DNA of 35,843 bases from CAYPPG01 sp964412555 (GCA_964412555.1 CAYPPG010000072.1:1-35843); one strand, 5' to 3'. Numbered from the stretch's first letter, positions 25,580 through 33,615 are shown. Made by a program: numbers and translations. The notes: generated from the letters alone by a model not told the origin.

Positions 25580-27127
25580 CTATGATGGAATTTTGATAAC
25601 ACTATACTCTTTCCGACTCACCTCGAACGGTTCGGCTTTCATTCGAACATGGACACGGTATTCATCTTTTGGGTTTTCCGGTACACGCCATGTGTACGAG
25701 CAGGTAAAACCTCAGCCATATTCGAACTTGCCGCGTTCGACAATTTCATTTTCTGCTGTTGCAATCACGAAAGACGGATCCGGAGGACGGTCTCCGTTGA
25801 CCATTAAATTCGTGCACGATTCCCCAACAGAACCGACCAAATTCAAATTCAAACGGACGTTCTCGTTCCTACTTCCAGGACGGCCCATGTTATAAACCAC
25901 AACATTCGGTTTGTACGGTGGTCCAAAGGGGAAGACAACCGTCTTTCCTTCTTCCACTTTTACAACCGGGCATTCTTTCGTTCCTGCAGCGGTTACATAC
26001 GTTTGGGAACCCCGCCCTCGCCTATTCGAGGAAGCAGAATCCGGATCCGTTGCATCGATTTTGTATTCCAGCAACCTCCAATCCCCTGCAGGGATTTTCG
26101 TCTTGCTGTCTTTGGTCCCGCTGATTTTCACAAATCCGTGATCGCCGTACGCAACGGCATCGTATTGGAGATTGGGATTCGTGACATATCCAACAGGAAG
26201 TATCGAATCAGTCAGAGTGATCGATTTTCCGGATGGAGGTGCACTCACGTTAAAGAATTTTCCATCGATCACTGCCAATTTTGAAATATGCTGACGATCC
26301 TTCCTATCGGTCACGTTGTAGCCGTAATATCTGTCATTACGATCCGGATCGACGACAAGAATATCACCATAATCTTGATATATTCACCCTTCGGGAGTTC
26401 GGACATCATCACGGATCTTGAATTCGTCACCAAATTGCCCATTGGAGTTAAAATCCAATATTACGATTTGATGCTTATTCCCATCGAGTGTGATTTCACC
26501 TTCACGATAGGCCGAAGCATAACAAGAGGCGTTGGCATATTGCACTTGGACTGTCGATCCTCGATTCTCGATATTGCAATACACCATCAGATTGAATGAA
26601 TACTCATATTCTTCATCACCTGCTTTTAGTGTGACATCCATACGCGGATATTCTCTTTGCATATATCCGCCGCCGAAATTGATTCCTTCCGGCAATTCCA
26701 TTGCCTTCAAGACTTCGTCATCGGTCAAGTCTCCGTTTTGATTGAGATCAAAATAGCAGAGATTGTATCCCTTTGAACTTAAATCGGTTGAATCGAAAAC
26801 GAAGGCATATTCGTTAACTCCCAATTTCACTACACAGCGAAACGGGCTTTCGCATTCATACTTTTCAGGTTCCTTCTTCACGATCGAATCGAATTTTTCC
26901 GCATTCGGGTCGGGACGTGAAGAATTCGGCTGGTAAAACCGCACATACTGTGGCCGTACGGTCCGAAACATTCTACTATCGTCATCGCCTCGGTACATCA
27001 TACGGGATTGACTTTCCAGCCGCTTGAGTTGCAAATCAAATGTTTCTGCATTCGCGGTATTTATGTTCATCAAAGCCCATGCCGCGAATGTGAAGCCTAG
27101 AATCCAGTTTCGAGGTAAAAATTTCAT
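25580..27127 (-). CDS. Predicted secreted selenoprotein, paralog 1 (UGA at codons 472 and 248)
   Basis: The frame runs from ATG 27127 (site AGGAGGAG) to TAG 25580-25582, 515 residues if both UGAs are read. A signal peptide covers about 1-26 (FTFAAWALMNINTANA). Two EF-hand-like loops follow: FDLNQNGDLTDDEV and LDFNSNGQFGDEF. A beta-rich second half ends KFEYG-UGA-GFTCSYTW. The UGA at codon 472 (25712-25714) is matched in the neighbouring paralog. The next 43 codons are conserved, and a hairpin follows, so it is read as selenocysteine with Cys476 forming U-x-x-x-C. A second UGA at codon 248 (26384-26386) aligns with Asp241 of the paralog and is unexplained. It may be a nonsense mutation, compensating indels or a sequencing error. 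If real, this copy could be a pseudogene. Function unknown; a thiol/selenol redox role outside the cytoplasm is inferred. Confidence 0.7.
25672..25711 (-). promoter_or_regulatory. SECIS-like hairpin downstream of UGA-472, paralog 1
   Basis: Starting right after the UGA, GGTTTT (25711-25706) pairs with AAAACC (25677-25672). Inside, after an internal loop, GTACAC (25697-25692) pairs with GTGTAC (25686-25681) around the loop ATGGC. The apical loop begins 20 nt after the UGA, within the range known for bacterial SECIS elements. G residues sit at loop positions 3 and 4 rather than 1 or 2, so the match to the consensus is partial. Confidence 0.55.
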
Positions 27128-27220
27128 GTACGTTTCTCCTCCTAAAAAGAGGCATTCGTTCTCATAGAAAGACGAATTTGCTTTTGATTTCTTACTCAAA
27201 TAAGCGATCACCTCCTTTCT
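27128..27220 (-). promoter_or_regulatory. Leader of paralog 1 with a 16S-tail-complementary motif
   Basis: AGAAAGGAGGTGATC (27206-27220 on the minus strand) matches, over 15 nt, the complement of the common 16S rRNA 3' end. It lies about 80 nt upstream of the start codon, without a start at normal spacing. The true Shine-Dalgarno (AGGAGGAG) is preceded by CCTC, which could pair with it (CCTC-TTTTTAG-GAGG). The same layout occurs upstream of paralog 2. Confidence 0.4.
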
Positions 27221-27329
27221 CCTATTTTATACGAGAATCGATACCCTTTATGTCGTCATGATAGAAAATTCGCGCATTTGAGTTTGAATATTATGATACA
27301 GAATATCAATACGATAAAGAAGACACCAT

Positions 27330-27355
27330 AAAAAAGGGCACGCTATAGCGCACCC
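27330..27355 (-). terminator. Rho-independent terminator after selenoprotein-like gene 2
   Basis: On the minus strand GGGTGCGC pairs with GCGTGCCC (two G-U pairs) around TATA and is followed by TTTTTT, just past the gene's stop. Confidence 0.75.
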
Positions 27356-27358
27356 CTA

Positions 27359-27381
27359 CCCCTCATTTTTTTCATGAGGGG
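27359..27381 (-). other. Hairpin overlapping the stop codon of selenoprotein-like gene 2
   Basis: CCCCTCAT pairs with ATGAGGGG around GAAAAAA. The UGA stop at 27372-27374 lies at the base of the loop. It may protect the 3' end or form part of a double terminator with the next hairpin. Confidence 0.5.
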
Positions 27382-28895
27382 ATTTTAATAACACTGAATT
27401 GCTTTTTATCAACCTCGAACGGGCCTGCTTTCATTCGGACATGGACTCGGTATTCCTCTTCGGGATTATTTGGTACACGCCATGTGTACGAGCATGTGAA
27501 ACCTCAGCCATATTCGAACTTGCCCCGTTCGATAATTTCATTGGATGGTGTTGCGATCACGAAAGACGGATCGGGCGGCCGGCCACCGTTTACGGCCAAA
27601 TCGGTACAGGTTTCACCCGCCGAACCGATCAACCCCATACTCAGTCGTACCGGGTGTGAGCGATTCGTATTCCCGGGACGCATACCGGATACTGATACGG
27701 ATGGTTTGTAAGGAGGTCCGAAAGGAAAATTAACGGATTCGCCTTTCGAGATTACCACTTCCGGACAATCCGTCGTCCCTCTCGCGGTTACATAGGTTGC
27801 CGATCTTCTGTTTTGATTCGCCTTCTGCTCGGATGCATCGATGACATATTCAAACAGTCGCCATTTTCCTTCCGGTAGTGCGACTTTTTCATTTTGGGTT
27901 CCCTTCACTTTCAGAAAACCTTTGTCGCCATACACGACAGCGGCATATTTCGGATTCGGATTGGTAATGGAACCGAGAGACGCTTTGGATGGCGTCAATG
28001 TTAATTTGTCACCCGAAGGGGTCACTTTGACGTCATATAAATTTCCGTCGATAAAAATCGATTGGGAGAGATAGTGTTTTTCTCTGCGGCCTGCCGCATT
28101 GAAATAATCGAGATACATTCGATTCTGAGTATCCGGATCGAGGAGAATCATATCTCCCGTTTTGGGGATAATGTCACCTCCGGCTGTTCGAATATCCGTG
28201 CGAATGGCATATTCATCGTCGAAGCGGCCATTGCTATTATAATCCAGAATTGCGATACGGTGCTTTTTACCATCCAGGATTACCTCACCGATGCGATAAG
28301 CACAGGAATAGAATTCTCCGTACGCGTAGCCAATACTTCCGCTGCCGCCCCGGCTTTGCGTACTGGCATACGTAGCGGCCATGAAGGAATAATCCACTTC
28401 TTTCCCTTCAACTTTGAGTATGAGATCCACTCGAGGAAAGGCCACACGTCTGCCCTGGTTGTCCCGTTGCTTGGCTTGAATCAACTCATCGTCGGTGAGA
28501 TCGCCATTTTGATTTCGGTCAAAATACAAAAGATCAAAACCATTCGATTGAAGACCGGTTGAATCGAAAGCGATTAGAAAATCTTCCGATCCTAATCGTA
28601 TAACACCTTTGAATGGCATGTCGCATTTGTATTCCGGTTCTTTTTTCACGAGCGAAGAAAAATCCGACTCTACACCCTCCGATTTTGACGGTTCGTCCGA
28701 CCGATAGGTGACACGCGTGGTTCGAAGGGTTCGGAAGATGAATTCATCCTCATTCGTGGAGATCGTTCGCGGTGCAAATTCCTGCATCCGCTTGAGTTCC
28801 AACTCAAATGTTTCTGCATTCACATTCGGCAGAATCATGCATGTCCATGCCATGAATGCCAGGCTGTATAGAATTGTTCGAGGTCTACATTTCAT
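27372..28895 (-). CDS. Predicted secreted selenoprotein, paralog 2 (Sec at codon 464)
   Basis: From ATG 28895 (AAAGGAGG, 7 nt upstream) the frame meets UGA at 27504-27506 (codon 464). It then continues for 43 sense codons to a UGA stop at 27372, giving 507 residues with one Sec. The signal peptide ends near residue 27 (LPNVNAETF). EF-hand-like loops lie at 126-137 (FDRNQNGDLTDDEL) and 218-228 (LDYNSNGRFDDEY). Conserved Cys residues occur at 91 and 198 and in TTDCPEV and GETCTDL. The C-terminal beta domain carries FEYG-U-GFTCSYTWRVP. The tail matches paralog 1 at 35 of 43 residues, with 13 silent codon changes, so it is translated. This copy has no other interruption and is the better candidate for an active protein. 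I recognise no named family. selB lies two genes downstream. Confidence 0.78.
27463..27503 (-). promoter_or_regulatory. SECIS-like hairpin downstream of UGA-464, paralog 2
   Basis: GTACAC (27489-27484) pairs with GTGTAC (27478-27473) around ATGGC, 14 nt after the UGA, exactly as in paralog 1. The lower stem is weaker here (GGTTT against AATCC-type bases with a mismatch). The 21 nt covering codons 4-10 after the UGA are identical in both genes, although silent changes are frequent further on. Confidence 0.55.
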
Positions 28896-28979
28896 TCATT
28901 TGCCTCCTTTTGTAGAGGTTTTTCTCATAAAAAATGTAACGCTTGTGATCGCTTTTTTGCGATTCATCACCTCCTTTTA
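28896..28979 (-). promoter_or_regulatory. Leader of paralog 2 with an extended SD-like motif and a possible 23-codon leader frame
   Basis: AAAGGAGGTGAT (minus strand, 28966-28977) lies about 71 nt before the start codon and shares 12 nt with the paralog 1 leader. A frame from 28967 (MNRKKAITSVTFFMRKTSTK, then GGK) ends in TGA immediately before the main ATG. Its SD-to-ATG spacing is only 2 nt, so translation is doubtful. CCTC upstream of the main GGAGG could mask it. Confidence 0.4.
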
Positions 28980-29010
28980 CTACAAGTGGGGATGCTTGTT
29001 TGAGCGTATA

Positions 29011-29040
29011 AGGTGCGGACAGGGATGTCCGCGCTCCCAG
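29011..29040 (+). repeat. Dispersed palindromic repeat, copy 5 (compensated variant)
   Basis: The stem here is GCGGACA-GGGA-TGTCCGC. Both arms changed relative to the usual GCGGGCA/TGCCCGC, so pairing is kept. GCTCCCAG follows and is partly repeated at 29045-29054. Confidence 0.8.
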
Positions 29041-29085
29041 ATTAGCGCTCCCAGTTAAAAACTCCATAAAAGATATTATCGTGGA

Positions 29086-30309
29086 TCATCGGTTAGTGAC
29101 TACTTGAATCTTTTCAAACTCGGCGGAATATGTTGTAAAGATTCCCACTTGCCCGGCTAACGGTTCATCTGATTCAAAGGTAATAATACAATCACCATTG
29201 AAAAAGCATTTGAATTTTTGTTTTTCTGAATCGATGTCTAATTGGACATCATGCCACTTATCGAATTCCCATTCAAACGGTTCCAGCGGGGTCACTCGTT
29301 TACGCGATCGTTCATCAAGTGAGTTCCATTTTTCAATAAACATGGCATTATTGGACATCATACCCAAATTCAAGACATAAAATGGATCTTGAGGAGATTG
29401 GAATCCGAATACAATGCGAATTCCTTCCCAATCTCCATCAAGTTTTGCACGAAACGTGAACATCCCTTTCTCAATAGTGGGGGTAAATAGTATCCTCGCC
29501 CCCCCACCGGATGCAGACAATTTTCCATCCTTGAACATCCACAAATTGTTTAATACTTGGATTTGATCCGGTTTCTCAATTGGGATTATTCTTACATTGT
29601 CGCCGTCTATAGATGATATAGTCTGTTCTTTGGATGCTTCTACTTCTTCTCCCTCTCCTTGGGTACCTATTCGCATCTCATGTTCATTCATGAAGTCAGT
29701 ATCTTGACTGGGATTGAAAACGATTCCCGTTTGCAAAAAGTTTGCTTTATTTTGCTTAGGTATTGGCGGATTGGGCATAGGAATTTCCTCCAGAGACACA
29801 CCAAATTGTTTGGCAATGACTTCATGAGCCTGTTCTTTTCTTATATTAATGGCAAGTATTTTCCCTTTTTCGTTCACCAAGATATTCATCGGCACATCTT
29901 GTATGCCTAATGTATCGATTGGGCGTATGTCACCCGCTTTTTGATTATTGATTTGTGGCCAGGGGATCTGCCACCGTTCGGAGAAGGAAAACATTTCATT
30001 TTCCGCTTCCCCTGTGAAGACACAAATCGAATCTAAACCTTTGTTATGAAAGCGGTTATATAGTACTATGGCTTCTATTGCCATTTCATCCAATTTGCCA
30101 ATATGCGGTGACCAAAAGCGGATCAATAGGATTTTCCCTGCCGGTGGGTGAAAAGATATGGGGACTCCTTCAATACTGTCAGCAACAAGATTCGGAATGG
30201 TTTCTCCAACTTTAAGAGATATCGTATTCGCTGCATAAAGAGATGTAGCAGGAAAGAGAATCCACAGAATGAAAACAAAAAGTGAAAAGGCACAAGTATT
30301 CTTAACCAT
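29086..30309 (-). CDS. Exported fusion: degenerate TlpA/AhpC-like thioredoxin fold plus LamG/DUF1080-like domain
   Basis: From ATG 30309 (GGAGG, 5 nt upstream) the protein has 407 residues. The signal peptide ends at about 27 (FPATSLYAANT). Residues about 33-175 form a thioredoxin-like redoxin fold: VGETIPNLVADSIEGVPISF, ILLIRFWSPHIGKLDEM, and the cis-Pro element IQDVPMNILVNEKGKI. The active-site CxxC expected after 'FW' is absent (SPHIGKL), so it cannot be a thiol oxidoreductase of the usual kind. Residues about 255-407 resemble the concanavalin-like domain of DUF1080 (3-keto-disaccharide hydrolase type), with WEGIRIVFGFQ, FDKWHDVQLDIDSEKQKFKC and a final FEKIQVV. It may bind glycan or protein. 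It is transcribed toward the two selenoprotein-like genes and lies just upstream of them. Confidence 0.7.
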   Translation of the reverse strand: MVKNTCAFSLFVFILWILFPATSLYAANTISLKVGETIPNLVADSIEGVPISFHPPAGKILLIRFWSPHIGKLDEMAIEAIVLYNRFHNKGLDSICVFTGEAENEMFSFSERWQIPWPQINNQKAGDIRPIDTLGIQDVPMNILVNEKGKILAINIRKEQAHEVIAKQFGVSLEEIPMPNPPIPKQNKANFLQTGIVFNPSQDTDFMNEHEMRIGTQGEGEEVEASKEQTISSIDGDNVRIIPIEKPDQIQVLNNLWMFKDGKLSASGGGARILFTPTIEKGMFTFRAKLDGDWEGIRIVFGFQSPQDPFYVLNLGMMSNNAMFIEKWNSLDERSRKRVTPLEPFEWEFDKWHDVQLDIDSEKQKFKCFFNGDCIITFESDEPLAGQVGIFTTYSAEFEKIQVVTNR

Positions 30310-30491
30310 CTTTTCCTCCACTTCATTAAACGAATTTGGGTGGATTATGGTGCACTTTTTTTGATTACAATTCTTAAATAGACATGGTAGAGAATAATGA
30401 TAGGATAATCGAATGATTAAGAAGTTATGCAACTTGACAAAATGAGCACCGCTCAATCAAGATACTAAGGTGGCATAAGGAGATGAGGAGA

Positions 30492-30689
30492 ATGTCGGAG
30501 ACTATCGAAGCATATCGAAAAATCGGCGACCCGGAGGATCGATTCGACATTGAGTTTTGGCAGAACCAAGGGGAGGAAGCGATTTTCCAAGCCGCGTTGG
30601 AAATAATCATGGATGCGCAAATGGTAAAACAAGGTTATGCTGACCAGCCCAGACTTCAAAGAACTTTTGAAAATTTTCAGAAAATATGA
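30492..30689 (+). CDS. Small protein paired with a nucleotidyltransferase (putative antitoxin)
   Basis: This 65-residue, mostly helical protein starts MSETIEAYRKIGDPEDRFDI. The ATG at 30492 is favoured over 30483 because GGAGATGAGGAG then lies at a proper distance. Its last 53 bp overlap the next gene. Short helical proteins fused or adjacent to MNT/AbiEii-type nucleotidyltransferases often form toxin-antitoxin or defence pairs, so an antitoxin role is inferred from context only. Confidence 0.6.
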   Translation: MSETIEAYRKIGDPEDRFDIEFWQNQGEEAIFQAALEIIMDAQMVKQGYADQPRLQRTFENFQKI

Positions 30690-31086
30690 AGTTCGATATC
30701 TCGTGGTCGGCGGTTATGCCGTGATGAAATATTCGGAACCGCGATTTACGAAAGATCTTGATCTTTGGATCGATGCGAACAAAGAAAATGCAGAGAAATT
30801 GTTCAACGCTTTACAAGAATTTGGGGCGCCGCTTCGTAACCTATCTCCGGATGATTTTACTAAGGAAGAATATTTCTACCAGATGGGGAGAGCACCATTT
30901 CGTCTTGATATTTTGATGTCCATTCCCGGCGTAGAGTTTCCTTCAGCATGGGAACATCGTGAAATTGTTGAATTGGAAGGAGTAGAGATACCCTTCATTT
31001 CGAAAGGAGATCTGATTCGATCAAAAAAAGCAAGTGGCAGACCACAGGATTTGATAGATATGGAGAATCTGGAAAAATCTAAATAA
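30637..31086 (+). CDS. Nucleotidyltransferase of the AbiEii/DUF6036-like group
   Basis: This 149-residue protein has the nucleotidyltransferase signature YLVVGGYAVMKYSEPRFTKD followed by LDLWID. The GG pair, and the two metal-binding Asp residues in DLDLW, are present. A later acidic strand, FRLDILMSIPGVEF, supplies the third Asp. It ends with the typical 'ISKGDLIRSKKASGRPQDLIDMENL' region. Relatives transfer nucleotides to tRNA or proteins and act as toxins in AbiE-type systems. It overlaps the small upstream gene by 53 bp, which implies tight co-expression. It lacks the larger C-terminal helical domain of classical AbiEii. Confidence 0.8.
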   Translation: MLTSPDFKELLKIFRKYEVRYLVVGGYAVMKYSEPRFTKDLDLWIDANKENAEKLFNALQEFGAPLRNLSPDDFTKEEYFYQMGRAPFRLDILMSIPGVEFPSAWEHREIVELEGVEIPFISKGDLIRSKKASGRPQDLIDMENLEKSK

Positions 31087-31136
31087 AACTTTATTTAAAA
31101 ATGAAATTATTTAGTTTTTCACATAAACGACTAAAT

Positions 31137-32546
31137 CTATTGTGATATCAAAGTAGGTTTTTCATGATCCTTTCCCATCGTATCCGGCAGCATCCTTACT
31201 TTCTCTCCGTTTTTATCCGTAAAATACAACCTCGATTCCGACGGCCCTAACGCATTTCCATCTGCCCAGAAACCATAAAAATCAGGATGCGCATCGATTG
31301 GTCTGCGGACGTAGGTGTGGTTTCGGGGGCTTTTCTTGGTCAATTGGCAGACTTTTGTCCAGGTTTTGCCTTTGTCGGTACTGGTCCACATCGTGATTTC
31401 GCCGCCTGTGCAATACGCCTGCGGTCCTGGCTCGGTTGGAGCGATCATACGCCAGGTTCCGTCTTCTTCAATGTACAAGGAACCCATATCGTAATTGTGA
31501 TCGGTTTCGGTCACCGTGCGAAATTCCCACTCGAAGCCGGTCCAGTGAGCGGTTGTGTATCTTCGCGGGCCGTTTTCCGGACCGGATTCGTATCCCTTGC
31601 TGAGTATGTAGAGAATCACCGGATAGCCGTTTTCATCGAAATTGATGTCTTTCATGTAAACCAAGAGATCTTCTTCCTGATAATTTCTTACCAAAGCGTC
31701 ATTCCGTGGAGAACTAAGTGGAAGCGCCAGTGGTTTGCCATCCACCGATGTCCACGTTTCCCCGAAATCCTCGGTTTGGATGTAGTACAAATTCGTGCGG
31801 AAATTGAGACCGATTTTCGGTGGATGCCAATTGAATGCGGATGCCCGTTTGTTCTTGTGAGGCCAGCTGATTTGGTAATGTCCAGCGAAACCGGCGAGTT
31901 TTTTGTCTTCCCCCCAATGAATACCGTCCCTGCTGGTGTTCATATACAGTTCCCGGCCCGCCGTGTATTTTGTAAACAAGAAAAGGAAGCCGAAATCTTG
32001 ATCGAACCGCGGTTGCGGGTAAGTAAATTCTTTCTGCATGACACGTTCAAACGAGTCGATAGAATACGGTTCTGTACTTTTATAAATAAAACCGTCTTTC
32101 CCCCCATGCGCACTCATGAAAACCCACAAGATTCCTTTGTCATCGATGCAAAGGGTGGGATTGTGATGGGCGTCGGCAGTGCCTTTTTCCATTAAAATCG
32201 CTGGTTTGGGAACCATTCCCGTTTCGTGATCGTAATAGGAAATCATTTCGAGAAGAGGTCTTTTCTCACCAAGACCTTTTGTTCCACCATACACAAAAAA
32301 GGTTTTGTTGACGTCGGGAACATATTGGGCGAAAGGGATATGCTTGGCGCAATAGGTACCAAGGCCGCCGCTGTATTTGTATTTATACTTATCGTCTGAA
32401 GGCTGGTTGGAGTACCAAATTCCGCGATAGCCGTCGGCGCGTTTGGGTTGAAACGCTTTTCCCGTATTGTCTGCAGAAAAGCCGGCCATCCAACCACAAA
32501 AAACCATTGAAACTACAACGATGCTCATTTTTAGATTATTATGCAT
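31137..32546 (-). CDS. Secreted BNR_4-type beta-propeller protein (putative polysaccharide lyase/hydrolase)
   Basis: This 469-residue protein has a signal peptide (about 1-25, MSIVVVSMVFCGWMAGFSA). It begins with the family hallmark DGYRGIWYSNQP and GGLGTYCAKHIPFAQY. Later blades contain AHHNPTLCIDDKGILWVFMS and the Asp-box-like TSRDGIHWG, TEDFGETWTS and TSTDKGKTWTKV. BNR_4 (PF15892-like) proteins include ulvan-type and rhamnogalacturonan-related lyases, so a role in complex polysaccharide breakdown is likely but the substrate is not known. A conserved His-His (AHHN) may be catalytic. GGAG 7 nt upstream supports the start. It is intact, unlike several of its neighbours on the right. Confidence 0.75.
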   Translation of the reverse strand: MHNNLKMSIVVVSMVFCGWMAGFSADNTGKAFQPKRADGYRGIWYSNQPSDDKYKYKYSGGLGTYCAKHIPFAQYVPDVNKTFFVYGGTKGLGEKRPLLEMISYYDHETGMVPKPAILMEKGTADAHHNPTLCIDDKGILWVFMSAHGGKDGFIYKSTEPYSIDSFERVMQKEFTYPQPRFDQDFGFLFLFTKYTAGRELYMNTSRDGIHWGEDKKLAGFAGHYQISWPHKNKRASAFNWHPPKIGLNFRTNLYYIQTEDFGETWTSVDGKPLALPLSSPRNDALVRNYQEEDLLVYMKDINFDENGYPVILYILSKGYESGPENGPRRYTTAHWTGFEWEFRTVTETDHNYDMGSLYIEEDGTWRMIAPTEPGPQAYCTGGEITMWTSTDKGKTWTKVCQLTKKSPRNHTYVRRPIDAHPDFYGFWADGNALGPSESRLYFTDKNGEKVRMLPDTMGKDHEKPTLISQ

Positions 32547-32649
32547 GACATTTCTCCAATTGGAATAATACTAGATCTATCACCCATTCTTCCCATTTCC
32601 GGAAAAGAAATTCAGAATCGGGTATTTTCAGCTTATTCTTAACACTCTC

Positions 32650-33615
32650 TCAACTACTCAAGATTGATTTTATCGGGTTGAGACTATCTGCGCTACGCAG
32701 GGCGGATTTAATTTCTTTTAATTTTTCAATCGAAGTGATTTCTTTGATTTGAGGAAATATTTTCAATCCTTCATCCCCGAATTTTATTTCCAATGCCAAT
32801 TGAATCGCCTCGAGGATTCCCTCTTTTCGACCGATTTCAATCCCTTCCGCTTTCCATTTTTTACCCAGTGTCACCATGACTTTTTCTCCTTGATCGGGTA
32901 TGGCTCTATGGATACTTTCTTTGATAGTCTCTTCTCGTATTTTCTCAGCTGCATTACTGATATATTTTAGCGTTGTTTCCAGGAATTCCAAAGCAAAATC
33001 TTTGTCTTCAAATTCGTTGATTTTGTCACAAATCTTCTTGAAAACCTTTTACAATTCGGGACCGAAAATGTGTTTCATGGTCATCAACGTTGCTTGTAAT
33101 TCCGGTACACCTTGGATTTCATCATTTTGCAGCCGAGACAGATCGAATAGCTCATATTCGAATTGTGGAACATACGGTTTCAGTTCTTCCGGACACTGAA
33201 ATAGTTCGAGAAATTTTTCCGATATTTTCCACTCCTTTTTCCCGTGATAAATCACATAGGGGATAATGACTGGAAAATGTTTCCTTTTTCCGCCTTCGCT
33301 GGTCTTGTGCCAGATTTTCAACATATACCGCAACAATTGAAATGCGACTAACGGTTCCGGAGTGCTTTTATGTTCGCATAAAATGTATACATATAGATCC
33401 GTTCCCTGTTTCAACTTGACCTGATATAACAAATCCGAGAAATATTCTCTCATTTGCGGGTCAATGAAAGAGTCCTTACAGATTTTCAAAGAGGTCAGGT
33501 CCAGTAATCGAACCACTTCCGAAGGGAAATAATGGTTCAAGTGTTGTTTCGCTATTTCCAAGCGTGAATAATTTCGCTTAAAGTATCCGTCGTGGTTTAA
33601 ATAAATGTCCGTCAT
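32650..33615 (-). pseudogene. Rpn/YhgA-family PD-(D/E)XK nuclease, interrupted by an in-frame TAA
   Basis: From ATG 33615 the frame reads MTDIYLNHDGYFKRNYSRLE, typical of Rpn recombination-promoting nucleases ('transposase_31'). The catalytic core GTDLYVYILCEHKS supplies D and E-x-K. The frame hits TAA at 33049-33051 (codon 189) after KHIFGPEL. It continues in the same frame as KVFKKICDKINEFEDKDFAL then EFLETTLKYIS, to 32650. Both halves match the family order, so a single base change to a stop split a gene of about 320 codons. The N-terminal 188 residues keep the whole nuclease core and could still be active. The rest could be re-initiated at the Met at 32991. Confidence 0.8.

Noticed and set aside
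26384..26386. UGA-248 of paralog 1 as a second selenocysteine codon
   Set aside because: It aligns with Asp, not Cys or Sec, in paralog 2. The only nearby stem starts 2 nt after the UGA, too close for a SECIS. It is kept as an open question rather than a call.
27206..27220. Fragment of a 16S rRNA gene (GATCACCTCCTTTCT) on the plus strand
   Set aside because: The match stops at 15 nt and no rRNA sequence lies beside it. A Shine-Dalgarno-type motif on the minus strand explains it better.
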